Shown here: piece by piece, positions 55,962-64,000 of the stretch
Layout: every line of letters begins with the position of its first letter
How positions within the stretch are numbered: the first letter of the stretch is position 1
Origin: Johnsonella sp.
Lineage (GTDB): Bacteria; Bacillota; Clostridia; Lachnospirales; Lachnospiraceae
DNA length: 64,000 nt
Reading direction: 5' to 3'
Assembly: GCA_030529445.1 (NCBI GenBank)
Contig: JAUMWW010000006.1
Location: forward strand, 25,018-89,017
Notes under the pieces: generated by a model
What the model saw: only the letters and a program-made list of their open reading frames with translations
Told to the model about the DNA's origin: nothing
Database searches by the model: none
Program-made: the position numbers and the translations under genes

Positions 55962-56579
55962 TTGAGTTTCCGATATCAAAGAGTCCAAGGAAGCGGATCG
56001 CTTTTCAAAAAAGGCAGGAGAGGAAAAAGAGGAAAGCGGCTCTTCCTATCGGAGGATTCATATTCTGAGGAGAGAGTTGAAGGATCCGGACAGCGGCTCA
56101 AAGGAGTACGAATTGAAGGACCGGAATCAGATTCTTTTCCGATTCAGGAGGATGCTCTTCTTCTTTTCCAAGGCTTCGGGTGGACGATTTACGATGCCAT
56201 AGCAAAAAAGAGCCTTGAGATTGGGGATATGGGAGCGTGGAAAGGATTTAAGCCCAATGCGCTTTATTTTTCCTATCATAACGAGCTCTCCAAGGCGATC
56301 TTGCTGAAGGATCTGTCTATGAATCTGGAGGACGGAGAACTTTATCGGAACATAGATTTTGTTCCTTTGAGCTCTTTGTCGCCTCCGGAGGAAATCGCTT
56401 CCGCCCGGCTTTTAGAATCAAGATGCACAGGAGAGGCGCAGGAGAACCGAAAAACTTATGAGATCAGCGTGGAATGGAAGGATAAAAGCGGAAAGACGAT
56501 AGAGGGTGAGGGGATGATAGTGGAAATGATCAGGGAGTCGGAGGTGAGCGGATGGAAGATAGAAAGCATAGGATATTAG
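55962..56579 (+). pseudogene. Unknown protein, possibly frameshifted, at the head of the lipid-type operon
   Basis: A frame of 205 codons is open from a TTG at 55962. Its C-terminal two thirds, from FPIQEDALLLFQGFGWTIYD on, look like a real protein. In the first 180 bases, codon use looks better in the next frame (encoding IKESKEADRFSKKAGEEKEE and onward). That frame joins the main one only if there is a one-base shift near 56130-56165. The predicted transcription start is also close to the TTG, leaving no leader. A later ATT at 56112 after AAAGGAG is another possible start. I recognise no family. CarS-like follows 12 bases after. Confidence 0.4.
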
Positions 56580-56591
56580 AAAGCGGGGCTT

Positions 56592-57182
56592 ATGAGTAAC
56601 ACGATTCTTTGCATGTATATTACGCTGATGCCTACGCTGCTTTCGGGGATATTGACGATGATCTGGTGCAGGCTGCCTTTTTTTGGCGGCTTGAAGAAGC
56701 CCATGGACGGAGGGAAAAACTGGATCGATCAAAGACGGATCTTCGGGGATCATAAAACCTGGCACGGAGCCTTCGGATATCTGCTGACCAATGTTTTGAC
56801 GGCGATTTGCTGGGGAGAAATTCTCAAGAGGAACCTCTTTTTATTGAAGCATAATTATTTTTATTTCGAGCATGAGAATACGATTCTTTATAATCTGCTG
56901 CTCGGGATCCTGCTCGGTCTTGCCTATGTTTTATTTGAATTGCCGAACAGCTTTTTAAAGAGGAGGTACGGCATTCTTCCCGGGAAGAGAGGAAGAGGAG
57001 CAAGAGGGCTTTTTGTGATTCTTGATCAAATCGATTCGATCGCCGGATGTGCATTGGCGGTTTGGATTTTCTATGATATCGGGTGGGGGATTTTTTGCGG
57101 ATTTCTTTTTCTGGGAGCGCTCACCCATCTTATCGTCAATATCATGCTGTATTTTTTAAAGCTCAGAAAAAATATTTTATAA
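56592..57182 (+). CDS. CarS/DUF46-like CDP-lipid synthase
   Basis: The 196-residue membrane protein has about five helices. It has the CarS family motifs PMDGGKNWIDQRRIFGDHKT near the N-terminus and LPNSFLKRRYGILPGK followed by LDQIDSIAGC. In archaea CarS transfers CMP from CTP to digeranylgeranylglycerol phosphate, making CDP-archaeol. Bacterial DUF46 proteins are largely uncharacterised. It opens a tight run with dikinase, PssA, Psd and UbiA genes, which suggests that it activates an unusual lipid phosphate. Confidence 0.8.
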   Translation: MSNTILCMYITLMPTLLSGILTMIWCRLPFFGGLKKPMDGGKNWIDQRRIFGDHKTWHGAFGYLLTNVLTAICWGEILKRNLFLLKHNYFYFEHENTILYNLLLGILLGLAYVLFELPNSFLKRRYGILPGKRGRGARGLFVILDQIDSIAGCALAVWIFYDIGWGIFCGFLFLGALTHLIVNIMLYFLKLRKNIL

Positions 57183-57195
57183 GGGAGCCTTGGAG

Positions 57196-59742
57196 ATGGC
57201 AAAAGAGCAGTTAAAAGAACTTGAGGAAATCATTGAAGAAGCAAAAGAGGGAGTCCTCGAGAAAGAAAAATGCGGAGCAAAGGCATGGAGGCTTCTTTGC
57301 CTCAAAGGAAGCGGATTTCCGGTGCCTGATTTTATCGTGCTGGACAGCGAGCTCTATGATCTTGCCCTAAGGAAAAAAGAGGGAGAAATAAAGAAGCTGC
57401 TGGGGGAGCTGAAAAAGGAAAATGCGGGGCAAATCAGCGGGAGGATCGATGAAATCCTTGCGGATATCGAGCTGCCCGAGGAGATAATCTGGAAAGCAAA
57501 GCATTTTTTGAATCCCCAAAAGCGCTATGCGGTTCGCAGCAGCGGGATTTTGGAAGATAAAAGTAAGTATTCTTTTGCCGGGCTTTACGAGAGTTTTTTG
57601 CATATCGGCTCCCTTGAGGAAATGAAGCGGGCGGTATCGGATTGCTATCGTTCTCTTTTTTCTGCGCAGGTTCTTAGTTATGTCGCGGATCACGGCTTGG
57701 ATTATCGTAAGATGAAGATGGCGGTGATCATACAGGAGATGGTCGATGCGCAGTACAGCGGGGTCGCTTTCACCGTCGATCCGCTCAGGGGAGAGGACAG
57801 CCGGATGCTGATAGAGCTTCTCGAGGGAGAGGGAGAAGATTTGGTCGGCGGAAGCAAAACCCCGCTTCGCCTAGGATATGATTGGAAAAAGGGAGAAATC
57901 GATAAGGAAAAGGGGAGAGAGGAAATCTACCCCCGGATTCTGGATCAAGCGGCTTTGGATATGTTTTTGGAAATTCAGAAATTTTTCGGTCATCCCTGCG
58001 ATATAGAGTTTGCACTCAAGGATCAAGCACTTTACATTCTTCAGGCAAGACCGATCACTAAGCTGACGCATCAAAACATAGAGGAAATCTGGACAACGGC
58101 AAATTTCAGGGACGGGGGAGTCGCAGGAGAGGTCTGCACCGCATTGATGGCAAGTCTTTATGAATACAGTTTCGGGGCGGAGCTTAAAAACTTCGTCATC
58201 GATTCCGCCATTCTTTCTCCAAAGGAATGTGAAGCAGCGGTTTGCAGGATGTTTTACGCAAGACCGTACTGGAATCTGTCCTTTGTAAAAAAGGTGATGA
58301 GCAGGATCATCGGTTATAAGGAAAGAGATTTCGATTCCACATACGGGATCAGGATGAATTATCAGGGAGAGGGGGAAAGGACGAGGATTACCCCGCTTTC
58401 TCTGCTGCGCATGCTCAAAATTGCAGCGGCGCAGCGGCGCATCGTAAGAGAGAGGCTGGGCTCGGCAAGAGAGATCAGGAGGAAGCTGCTCGGCATTTAC
58501 GAGAGTTATCGGGATGCTTCAAAGAATTTTGAAAGCTTGGAAAAAGAAGAGCTTGAAAGGCTATGGGTCAAGCTGATTTTAGAAGATTATTTTCTGGCGG
58601 AGACGAGCTATTTCAGGCAGGTATTCATCAATACCGTGCAGCAGGCGATCCATAAGGAATCTCTGAGCAAATATCTTGAGGAGGCGGATTATCTGAGCCT
58701 GATGAGCAGGATTCAAAACATCTCTCATCTCAGACCATTTTATCAGCTTCGCAGGATAGGAAAGAGACTCAGAGAGGATGAGGAGGTATATCGATACTGG
58801 AAGGAGCATAGCCCCGAGGAGATATCCGAGGAGATCGAAAAGAGGCGGGAAGCAGAGCTTTTGGAGGAGTTTATCCGAAAATTCGGCTACCATTCTGAAA
58901 AAGAACTCAATCCCGCATATCCCTGCTTTGCCGAGGATAAGCTTGCGGTGATCAAAATGTTTCGGGAAAGCGCCCTGACGAAAGAAGACGCTTTTTCGGC
59001 AAAATCCGTGCAGAGGCAAAAAGAGGGGATGCACGCGAGCCTGGAGATTTTGAGCGGCAAAGTATCCGACAGGAAATTTAAGAGGCTGAAAAAGAAGATC
59101 GGCTATATGAGATCCCTGCTTTGGTGGAGGGAAGAGTTTAAGGATATTTCCACACGTTTTTATTATTTAATCCGTATCTGTACATTGGCTCTGGCAAGGC
59201 GCTATAAAGATGAGGGAATTCTTGCCTCCGCCGAAGATATCTGGATGCTGGAAATCTCCGATCTCATCGCCTATATTAGAAAGGAAATCTCCCGGGAGGA
59301 GATTTTGCAAAGAGGGAAAAAGAACAGGGATTATTATCTCTCTTTTCGCAATGAAAAGATTCATGAAGAAATAGGAAGGGAACTGATCGGGGAGAGAGAA
59401 GAAGAGAGAGGATGGAAAGATAAGCTCAGAGGAATCGGCTGCAATGCCGGAAGGGTGAGAGCAAGAGCGAGAGTGATCAAAGAGCTTGCACAGATCAATA
59501 CCATTAAAAAGGGTGAGATACTGATCGCAAAGTACACCGATACGGGCTGGGCGCCGAAGTTTGCGCTGCTTTCCGGATTGATCACGGAATACGGAGGAGT
59601 GCTCTGCCATGCCGCGATTATCTCGAGAGAATACGGCATTCCCTGCATCGTGGCTGCGGAAGAGGTGCTGGAAAGAGTGAGAGATCAAAGCCTGATCATG
59701 ATGGACGGAGAGAGCGGAGAAATTCAGATTTTAGAGGAGTAG
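57196..59742 (+). CDS. PEP-synthase/rifampin-phosphotransferase-like dikinase
   Basis: The 848-residue protein starts with a PPDK_N ATP-grasp domain (about 1-300) holding YAVRSSGILEDKSKYSFAGLYESFL and ending DIEFALKDQALYILQARPIT. A long middle region without a clear family follows. It ends with a swivelling PEP-utilizer domain whose phosphohistidine lies near residue 805 in YGGVLCHAAIISREYGIP. No PEP/pyruvate TIM barrel is visible, as in rifampin phosphotransferases, which phosphorylate a hydroxyl. The ATG at 57196 is eight bases from AAGGGAG. The acceptor is unknown; a lipid alcohol is my inference from the neighbours. Confidence 0.8.
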   Translation: MAKEQLKELEEIIEEAKEGVLEKEKCGAKAWRLLCLKGSGFPVPDFIVLDSELYDLALRKKEGEIKKLLGELKKENAGQISGRIDEILADIELPEEIIWKAKHFLNPQKRYAVRSSGILEDKSKYSFAGLYESFLHIGSLEEMKRAVSDCYRSLFSAQVLSYVADHGLDYRKMKMAVIIQEMVDAQYSGVAFTVDPLRGEDSRMLIELLEGEGEDLVGGSKTPLRLGYDWKKGEIDKEKGREEIYPRILDQAALDMFLEIQKFFGHPCDIEFALKDQALYILQARPITKLTHQNIEEIWTTANFRDGGVAGEVCTALMASLYEYSFGAELKNFVIDSAILSPKECEAAVCRMFYARPYWNLSFVKKVMSRIIGYKERDFDSTYGIRMNYQGEGERTRITPLSLLRMLKIAAAQRRIVRERLGSAREIRRKLLGIYESYRDASKNFESLEKEELERLWVKLILEDYFLAETSYFRQVFINTVQQAIHKESLSKYLEEADYLSLMSRIQNISHLRPFYQLRRIGKRLREDEEVYRYWKEHSPEEISEEIEKRREAELLEEFIRKFGYHSEKELNPAYPCFAEDKLAVIKMFRESALTKEDAFSAKSVQRQKEGMHASLEILSGKVSDRKFKRLKKKIGYMRSLLWWREEFKDISTRFYYLIRICTLALARRYKDEGILASAEDIWMLEISDLIAYIRKEISREEILQRGKKNRDYYLSFRNEKIHEEIGRELIGEREEERGWKDKLRGIGCNAGRVRARARVIKELAQINTIKKGEILIAKYTDTGWAPKFALLSGLITEYGGVLCHAAIISREYGIPCIVAAEEVLERVRDQSLIMMDGESGEIQILEE

Positions 59743-59746
59743 AAAG

Positions 59747-60355
59747 ATGTTTATAGGAAAATGGAATCCATCGGTCATCTTGACCTATATCGGCGTCGGA
59801 TTTTCGCTTGCGGGAATTTTTCTGATTTTATCCGAGAGAAGGGAGTATGCGATTTCCTGCCTGATCATGGCGGGGATCTGCGATCTTTTTGACGGAAAGC
59901 TGGCAAGGAGCATGAAAAGAAACAAAGAGGAAGAGGAGTTCGGAATTCAGCTGGATTCTCTTGCGGATGTGCTCAGCTTCGTGGTGTTTCCGGTTATTAT
60001 TTTGCTGGGGCTGGAAAAAGGAAATCTCTTTTCTCTATTTTCCGCCTTCGTCTTTGCAATTTGCGGGATTGCGAGGCTTGCTTTTTTTAATATTTTGGCA
60101 TCCTCCGAGGAGGCGGGAAGTTTTTTTCGAGGGCTTCCGGTGACCTATACCGCATTAGCCCTGCCTTTGATCTATCTTTTGCGCTATGTTTTACCGGAAG
60201 AGGTTTTTGTCTTGATTTTTCAGCTTTCTTTTCTCGGCATCGGTTTTTTCAATATTCTGGATATTAAGATCAGGAAACCGAGGGGGGCGGCATACATTAT
60301 TTTCCCTCTGCTTGCACTTGCCATGCTTTGGTTTTACGGGAGGATGGCCGGATGA
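59747..60355 (+). CDS. pssA: CDP-alcohol phosphatidyltransferase, phosphatidylserine-synthase-like
   Basis: The 202-residue membrane protein carries the CDP-alcohol transferase motif, DLFDGKLAR followed after 11 residues by GIQLDSLAD, with all catalytic aspartates. The spacer length and neighbouring Psd homologue favour serine as the alcohol. Archaetidylserine synthases belong to the same family. It begins four bases after the dikinase gene and overlaps the next gene by ATGA. Confidence 0.85.
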   Translation: MFIGKWNPSVILTYIGVGFSLAGIFLILSERREYAISCLIMAGICDLFDGKLARSMKRNKEEEEFGIQLDSLADVLSFVVFPVIILLGLEKGNLFSLFSAFVFAICGIARLAFFNILASSEEAGSFFRGLPVTYTALALPLIYLLRYVLPEEVFVLIFQLSFLGIGFFNILDIKIRKPRGAAYIIFPLLALAMLWFYGRMAG

Positions 60356-61215
60356 AAATCTATCAGAGAAAAGAGGGAAGGTATATCGATGATGCACAGT
60401 TTAAGGAGGGCGCGCTTCGCTTTTTATACCAAAGCGCGCCGGGGAGGATCGTCTTAAACTATCTCACCCTTCCGCTATGTTCAAGAATCGCCGCTCTATA
60501 TTACAGGCATCCCCTGAGCAGAAAAAAAATAACGGGCTTTATTCGGGAATATGCAATAGAGATGGGGGAATATGAGGAAAAAAGGTATTGCAGCTTTGAT
60601 GATTTCTTTACCAGAAAACTTAAAAAAGGAGCGAGAAAGATCTGCGCGGATAAAAAAAGACTGATTTCTCCGGCGGATGCAAAGCTCCTGGTCTATCCGA
60701 TCACCCCGGCATGCAGACTGAAGATCAAGGGCATGGAGTACAGCCTGGAAGAGCTTCTCTTAAGCAAGGCGCTTGCAGAAAAATTTCAAGGCGGCAGCGC
60801 GCTTTTATTTCGTCTCGGCGCGCAGGATTATCACAGATATGCATTTGTGGAGGAGGGAGAGATCATCGCCCGAAGAAAAATTAAGGGACGCCTGCATTCG
60901 GTGAGCCCCTACTCCTTAGCCTATCCCGTTCTCGCGCAAAACAGCAGGGAGTATATGCTGATCAGGAGCAGAAAACTCGGCATATTTATTCAGATGGAGA
61001 TCGGCGCCCTGCTCGTCGGAGGTATTGCAAATCATTTTGCAGAGAGGGCAAGAAGGGGAAGAGAGAAAGGATTTTTTCATTTCGGCGCCTCGGCAATACT
61101 GGTTTTGGTTCAGAAAGGCAGGCTTAAAATCGATAAGGATATCGAGAGGGAAAGCGCCTCGGGAATAGAAACCGTCGTAAAATACGGAGAAGGAATAGGA
61201 GAGATGATATGCTGA
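60352..61215 (+). CDS. Divergent phosphatidylserine decarboxylase homologue
   Basis: The 287-residue protein follows the Psd fold with CSFDDFFTRKLKKGAR, ISPADAKLLV and MEIGALLVGGI. Psd enzymes cut themselves between Gly and Ser of a (L/F)G(G)ST motif to make a pyruvoyl group. Here the site reads FGASA (residues 244-248), so the serine is kept but the preceding Gly is Ala and the following Thr is Ala. The usual DYHRxH site reads DYHRYAF. It may still be active with a different substrate, or be inactive. It is coupled to pssA by ATGA. Confidence 0.8.
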   Translation: MKIYQRKEGRYIDDAQFKEGALRFLYQSAPGRIVLNYLTLPLCSRIAALYYRHPLSRKKITGFIREYAIEMGEYEEKRYCSFDDFFTRKLKKGARKICADKKRLISPADAKLLVYPITPACRLKIKGMEYSLEELLLSKALAEKFQGGSALLFRLGAQDYHRYAFVEEGEIIARRKIKGRLHSVSPYSLAYPVLAQNSREYMLIRSRKLGIFIQMEIGALLVGGIANHFAERARRGREKGFFHFGASAILVLVQKGRLKIDKDIERESASGIETVVKYGEGIGEMIC

Positions 61216-62111
61216 AAAGACTGAATATTTATTTCAGGGAGATGTTCCCCCTGCCGGCAAGGATGCTGCTTGCCATGATCGTATTCGGAGAGGTGCATTT
61301 TCTTGTGCTGCTGAATTATAAAATTACGGAGTTTTCCGTAGGAATACAGGAGTTTACCGCGGTATACACGATTTTTTCCTTTTATCTCTGGCTGAGAATC
61401 GCCGATGATTTTAAGGATTACGAGCTGGATAAGAGGCTTTTTGCCCACCGCCCCCTGCCCTCGGGAAGGGTTGAAAAAAAGGATCTGATCCTGATCTGCG
61501 CACTTGTACAGGCATTTGCGCTTTTGCTGAATCTTCTCTTTATGAATAATCTCCTTTTTTTCATTCTGCTCTACGCATACGGCTTTTTAATGAGCAAATG
61601 GTTTTTCCAGAAGAGCAAAATACAGCCGAACCTCTTTCTGGCATTGATTACGCATAATCCGGTGCAGATGATCGTAAATCTTTATACGATTTCCTTTACC
61701 TGCATCAAGTACGGGCTGAAGCCCTTCAGCTGGATCACCTTCTTTGTTATGTGGACGCTGTATTTCCCCTCATTGATCTGGGAAATCAGCAGAAAGATCA
61801 GGGCGCCGAAGGAGGAGACGGAGTATGTGACCTATTCAAAGCTCTTCGGATATAGGGAAAGCACGAGATTTATCATGATCATTACCATCATGGATATTAT
61901 GACGAATATCGTTTTGATCTGGAATATCAACCGGTATTTCATTCTTTTATTTATTATCTTAGTATCCTGGATGACGGCGCAGTTTTTAAGGTATATCAAG
62001 GATCCGTATCGTTTCCGTATCGTAAGCAAGGTGGAGACCTATACCTATCTTCAGGAGCTGATGATGCTTCTGACGATTGCGATCCATGTGCTTTATCAAA
62101 GATTGGCATAG
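61209..62111 (+). CDS. UbiA-family prenyltransferase
   Basis: The 300-residue membrane protein has about nine helices. The first Asp-rich motif RIADDFKDYELDKRLF is followed by HRPLPSGRV. A cytosolic motif WEISRKIRAPKEE replaces the second Asp motif. UbiA enzymes move prenyl chains from diphosphates to acceptors; in archaea one member makes digeranylgeranylglyceryl phosphate. The acceptor and donor here are unknown. It overlaps the Psd homologue by seven bases, so it belongs to the same operon. Confidence 0.82.
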   Translation: MLKRLNIYFREMFPLPARMLLAMIVFGEVHFLVLLNYKITEFSVGIQEFTAVYTIFSFYLWLRIADDFKDYELDKRLFAHRPLPSGRVEKKDLILICALVQAFALLLNLLFMNNLLFFILLYAYGFLMSKWFFQKSKIQPNLFLALITHNPVQMIVNLYTISFTCIKYGLKPFSWITFFVMWTLYFPSLIWEISRKIRAPKEETEYVTYSKLFGYRESTRFIMIITIMDIMTNIVLIWNINRYFILLFIILVSWMTAQFLRYIKDPYRFRIVSKVETYTYLQELMMLLTIAIHVLYQRLA

Positions 62112-62128
62112 GAAAATAAAGGGAAGAA

Positions 62129-64000
62129 ATGAAGAGTAAAAACCTGAGAAAAATGAAAGATGAGGGAATACGCATTCCCGAATTTATCACGTTCTCCTTC
62201 GAAGAGATGATAAACGACATGGAAGGGGCAAAAGAGCTCTTAAAAAGAGCCGCCTCCTGCCCGCAGGAAGAATTTTACAAGATCAGCAGGGAATGGCAAA
62301 GCTTTGTGCGGGAAAACTTTTTTGCAAACTTTTCTCTTTCTTTACCGGGAGAGGAATTTGCGGTGCGATCCAGCGCAAATCTCGAAGACGGCGCCTCGCT
62401 CAGCTTTGCGGGAATCTTTGAGAGCTTTTTGAGGGTGAGAAAAGAAGAGGTCGGGCAAAGAGTCCTGCAATGCCTGCAATCTCTCTATGGAGAAAGAGCG
62501 CTGGAGTATATCCGTTTAAAAGGGATAGATCCGCTTTTGCTGAAGATGGATGTGATCGTGCAGGAAATGGTTTATGCACAAAAGAGCGGGATTTTATTTA
62601 CCGCCAATCCACAGGGAATATTGAACGAAACGGTCATCGTAGCGGGAGAGGGAAGCGGCGATCTGGTCGTTTCCGATAAAATTGAAACGAGCATGTATTT
62701 ATATCATCAGAACGAAAAGAGCTATTACCTGAGCAAGGGGGAGGATATTCTTTCCAAGGAAGTTTTGCAGGAGCTGGTAGATTGCGGGGAGAGGATTAAA
62801 GACATTCTCGAGATGGAATATGCGGATATAGAGTTCACGATTCAGGAGAACAAGGTATATATTTTGCAGGCAAGAAGAATTACCGGCCTGAAAGAAGAGG
62901 GGCATATTGTGCTGGATAACAGTAATATCTCGGAGAGCTATCCGGGGCTGACTCTTCCCCTGACGGAGAGCTTTGCCGGGATGCTTTATGCCGGAGTTTT
63001 TGAGGGAGCGGCGCGGCGCATTCTTCCGAGCAGGAAGGTCCTGCTCTCCTTAAAGCCGGTTTTTGAACAGATGGTGGACAGCCTCGGCGGCAGGATGTAT
63101 TACCGCATCGATAATTGGTATAAAATTCTGCGCTTTCTTCCGATGAGCAGCCGTATTATTCCTATATGGCAGGATATGCTCGGCGTAAAGAACAGGTCTT
63201 ATTCCGAGGAGGAGATTGCCGCGGGATTTTGGATCAGATTCGGAGGAGGAATTCGTTTTCTTTGGGAGCTGCTCTTTATCGGTGTTTCGATGAAGAGATT
63301 GAACCGTGAATTTGAAAAGGTTTTTGCCGAATTTTACCGAAGGGATTTGAAGCTTCTTTCGCCCGGAGAATTAAAAGCCTGTTTTCTTGAACTGAAAGAG
63401 CGGCTCATCGTAAACTGGGATCTGACTCTGATCAATGATATGTATGCATTTATCTTTACGGGGCTGCTGGAAAAGAGGCTGAAAAAAGAGAATCAGAAAG
63501 AGGCTCAAAAAAGACTGGGAGAGTTTATCGGAAGTATTTTAAACATAGAGAGCATGAAACCGGTCATCGAGTTTCGCAAGCTGGCAAGATTATGGAAAAA
63601 CGAAGGAGAGAGTGCGGCTTATCGGGAAGCGAAGGAGCGCTATATCCGGGCATTCGGAGACAGAACCATAGAGGAGCTTAAGCTTGAGACAAAGACCTTC
63701 AGAAGCAATCCGGAATTTTTGCAAAAAGCTCTCGAGGAATATCCGGAGGAGGAAGAGAAAGAGGACTTCGGAGCCGGGAAAGCGCATCCGGAATCCGTGG
63801 GAAAAATTGCCGGATTTTTTGCAAAGAGGGCAAAAAAAGGAATCGAATACAGAGAGCAGTCGAGAATGAACCGGTCGAGGATTTTCGGAATGGTCAGAGC
63901 GATTATGCTGCGGATGGCGGAGCATTTCCAAAATCAGGGCATCCTGAAAGAGAGGGATGATATTTTCTATCTCTATCTGGAGGAAGTCCATTCTCTTGCG
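62129..64000 (+). CDS. Second PEP-synthase-like dikinase (3' truncated by window end)
   Basis: The frame opens with ATG at 62129 after AAAGGGAAG and stays open for 624 codons to the edge. The N-terminal ATP-grasp domain contains EFAVRSSANLEDGASLSFAG and the closing motif ADIEFTIQENKVYILQARRI near residue 250. The middle region resembles that of the first dikinase. The terminal phosphohistidine domain would lie beyond the window. It follows the UbiA gene by 17 bases, so the operon continues. Two paralogous dikinases in one lipid-type cluster are unusual. Confidence 0.85.
   Translation, partial: MKSKNLRKMKDEGIRIPEFITFSFEEMINDMEGAKELLKRAASCPQEEFYKISREWQSFVRENFFANFSLSLPGEEFAVRSSANLEDGASLSFAGIFESFLRVRKEEVGQRVLQCLQSLYGERALEYIRLKGIDPLLLKMDVIVQEMVYAQKSGILFTANPQGILNETVIVAGEGSGDLVVSDKIETSMYLYHQNEKSYYLSKGEDILSKEVLQELVDCGERIKDILEMEYADIEFTIQENKVYILQARRITGLKEEGHIVLDNSNISESYPGLTLPLTESFAGMLYAGVFEGAARRILPSRKVLLSLKPVFEQMVDSLGGRMYYRIDNWYKILRFLPMSSRIIPIWQDMLGVKNRSYSEEEIAAGFWIRFGGGIRFLWELLFIGVSMKRLNREFEKVFAEFYRRDLKLLSPGELKACFLELKERLIVNWDLTLINDMYAFIFTGLLEKRLKKENQKEAQKRLGEFIGSILNIESMKPVIEFRKLARLWKNEGESAAYREAKERYIRAFGDRTIEELKLETKTFRSNPEFLQKALEEYPEEEEKEDFGAGKAHPESVGKIAGFFAKRAKKGIEYREQSRMNRSRIFGMVRAIMLRMAEHFQNQGILKERDDIFYLYLEEVHSLA

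Overview
The window is one contiguous chromosomal stretch from a low-to-mid GC Gram-positive anaerobe, most likely a Clostridia member of the Lachnospiraceae type. The evidence is GA-rich coding strands with strong AGGAGG ribosome sites, RNase Y, RecA/RecX with a Bacillus-type SOS box, an infC-rpmI-rplT operon whose infC starts with ATT, a nine-gene V-type ATPase operon, a 1435-residue acyl-CoA dehydratase activase, and HAAS, ATC-hydrolase and NlpC/P60 families common in that group. This assignment is inference. No rRNA, tRNA, CRISPR array, insertion sequence or prophage was seen.

Layout. 1-5.2 kb: end of a Gx-type transporter gene, two CobW-type metal GTPases (one with a His/Cys-rich repeat, one joined to a TIGR03943-like tail), an anchored metallophosphoesterase, Hsp20 and RidA. 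5.3-9.6 kb: an orphan double activase (minus strand). 10-14.4 kb: a rhomboid-like zinc-ribbon protein, transaldolase, pyruvate kinase and a diaminopimelate decarboxylase. 14.7-19.3 kb: recA-recX, rny and a wall-binding protein. 19.5-26 kb: ilvD, ilvB, serC, serA and a HAAS protein. 26-30.7 kb: a secreted SH3-NlpC/P60 hydrolase with a long structured leader, a coupled group (two YfcE-like phosphodiesterases, an RNA methyltransferase, RdgB) and Dps. 30.7-39.3 kb: V-ATPase operon on the minus strand, order G/H-C-I-K-F-E-A-B-D. 39.6-44.7 kb: an isolated cbiG, a small coupled ORF and a heterodimeric ABC exporter. 45-50 kb: pnp with a strongly structured leader and two tandem mgtE paralogues. 50-53 kb: a DUF1307-like lipoprotein, an ATC-hydrolase-family protein, a small membrane protein and a D-cysteine desulfhydrase-like enzyme. 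53.2-55.9 kb: the ribosomal operon with an L20-type leader, then glycerate kinase.

The most distinctive region is 55.9 kb to the right edge. A tight operon joins a CarS/DUF46-like cytidylyltransferase, a CDP-alcohol (serine) phosphatidyltransferase, a divergent phosphatidylserine decarboxylase homologue, a UbiA-type prenyltransferase and two PEP-synthase/rifampin-phosphotransferase-like dikinases. The second dikinase runs off the window. The operon is preceded by three ATCTTA direct repeats of the kind bound by OmpR-type regulators. These families parallel the late steps of archaeal ether-lipid synthesis, so a second, non-canonical lipid pathway is the leading hypothesis here; the product cannot be read from sequence.

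Regulatory RNA candidates are unusually frequent. Both RNA-decay enzymes (RNase Y and PNPase) have compact folded leaders, as do the NlpC/P60 gene, the first mgtE gene and infC.
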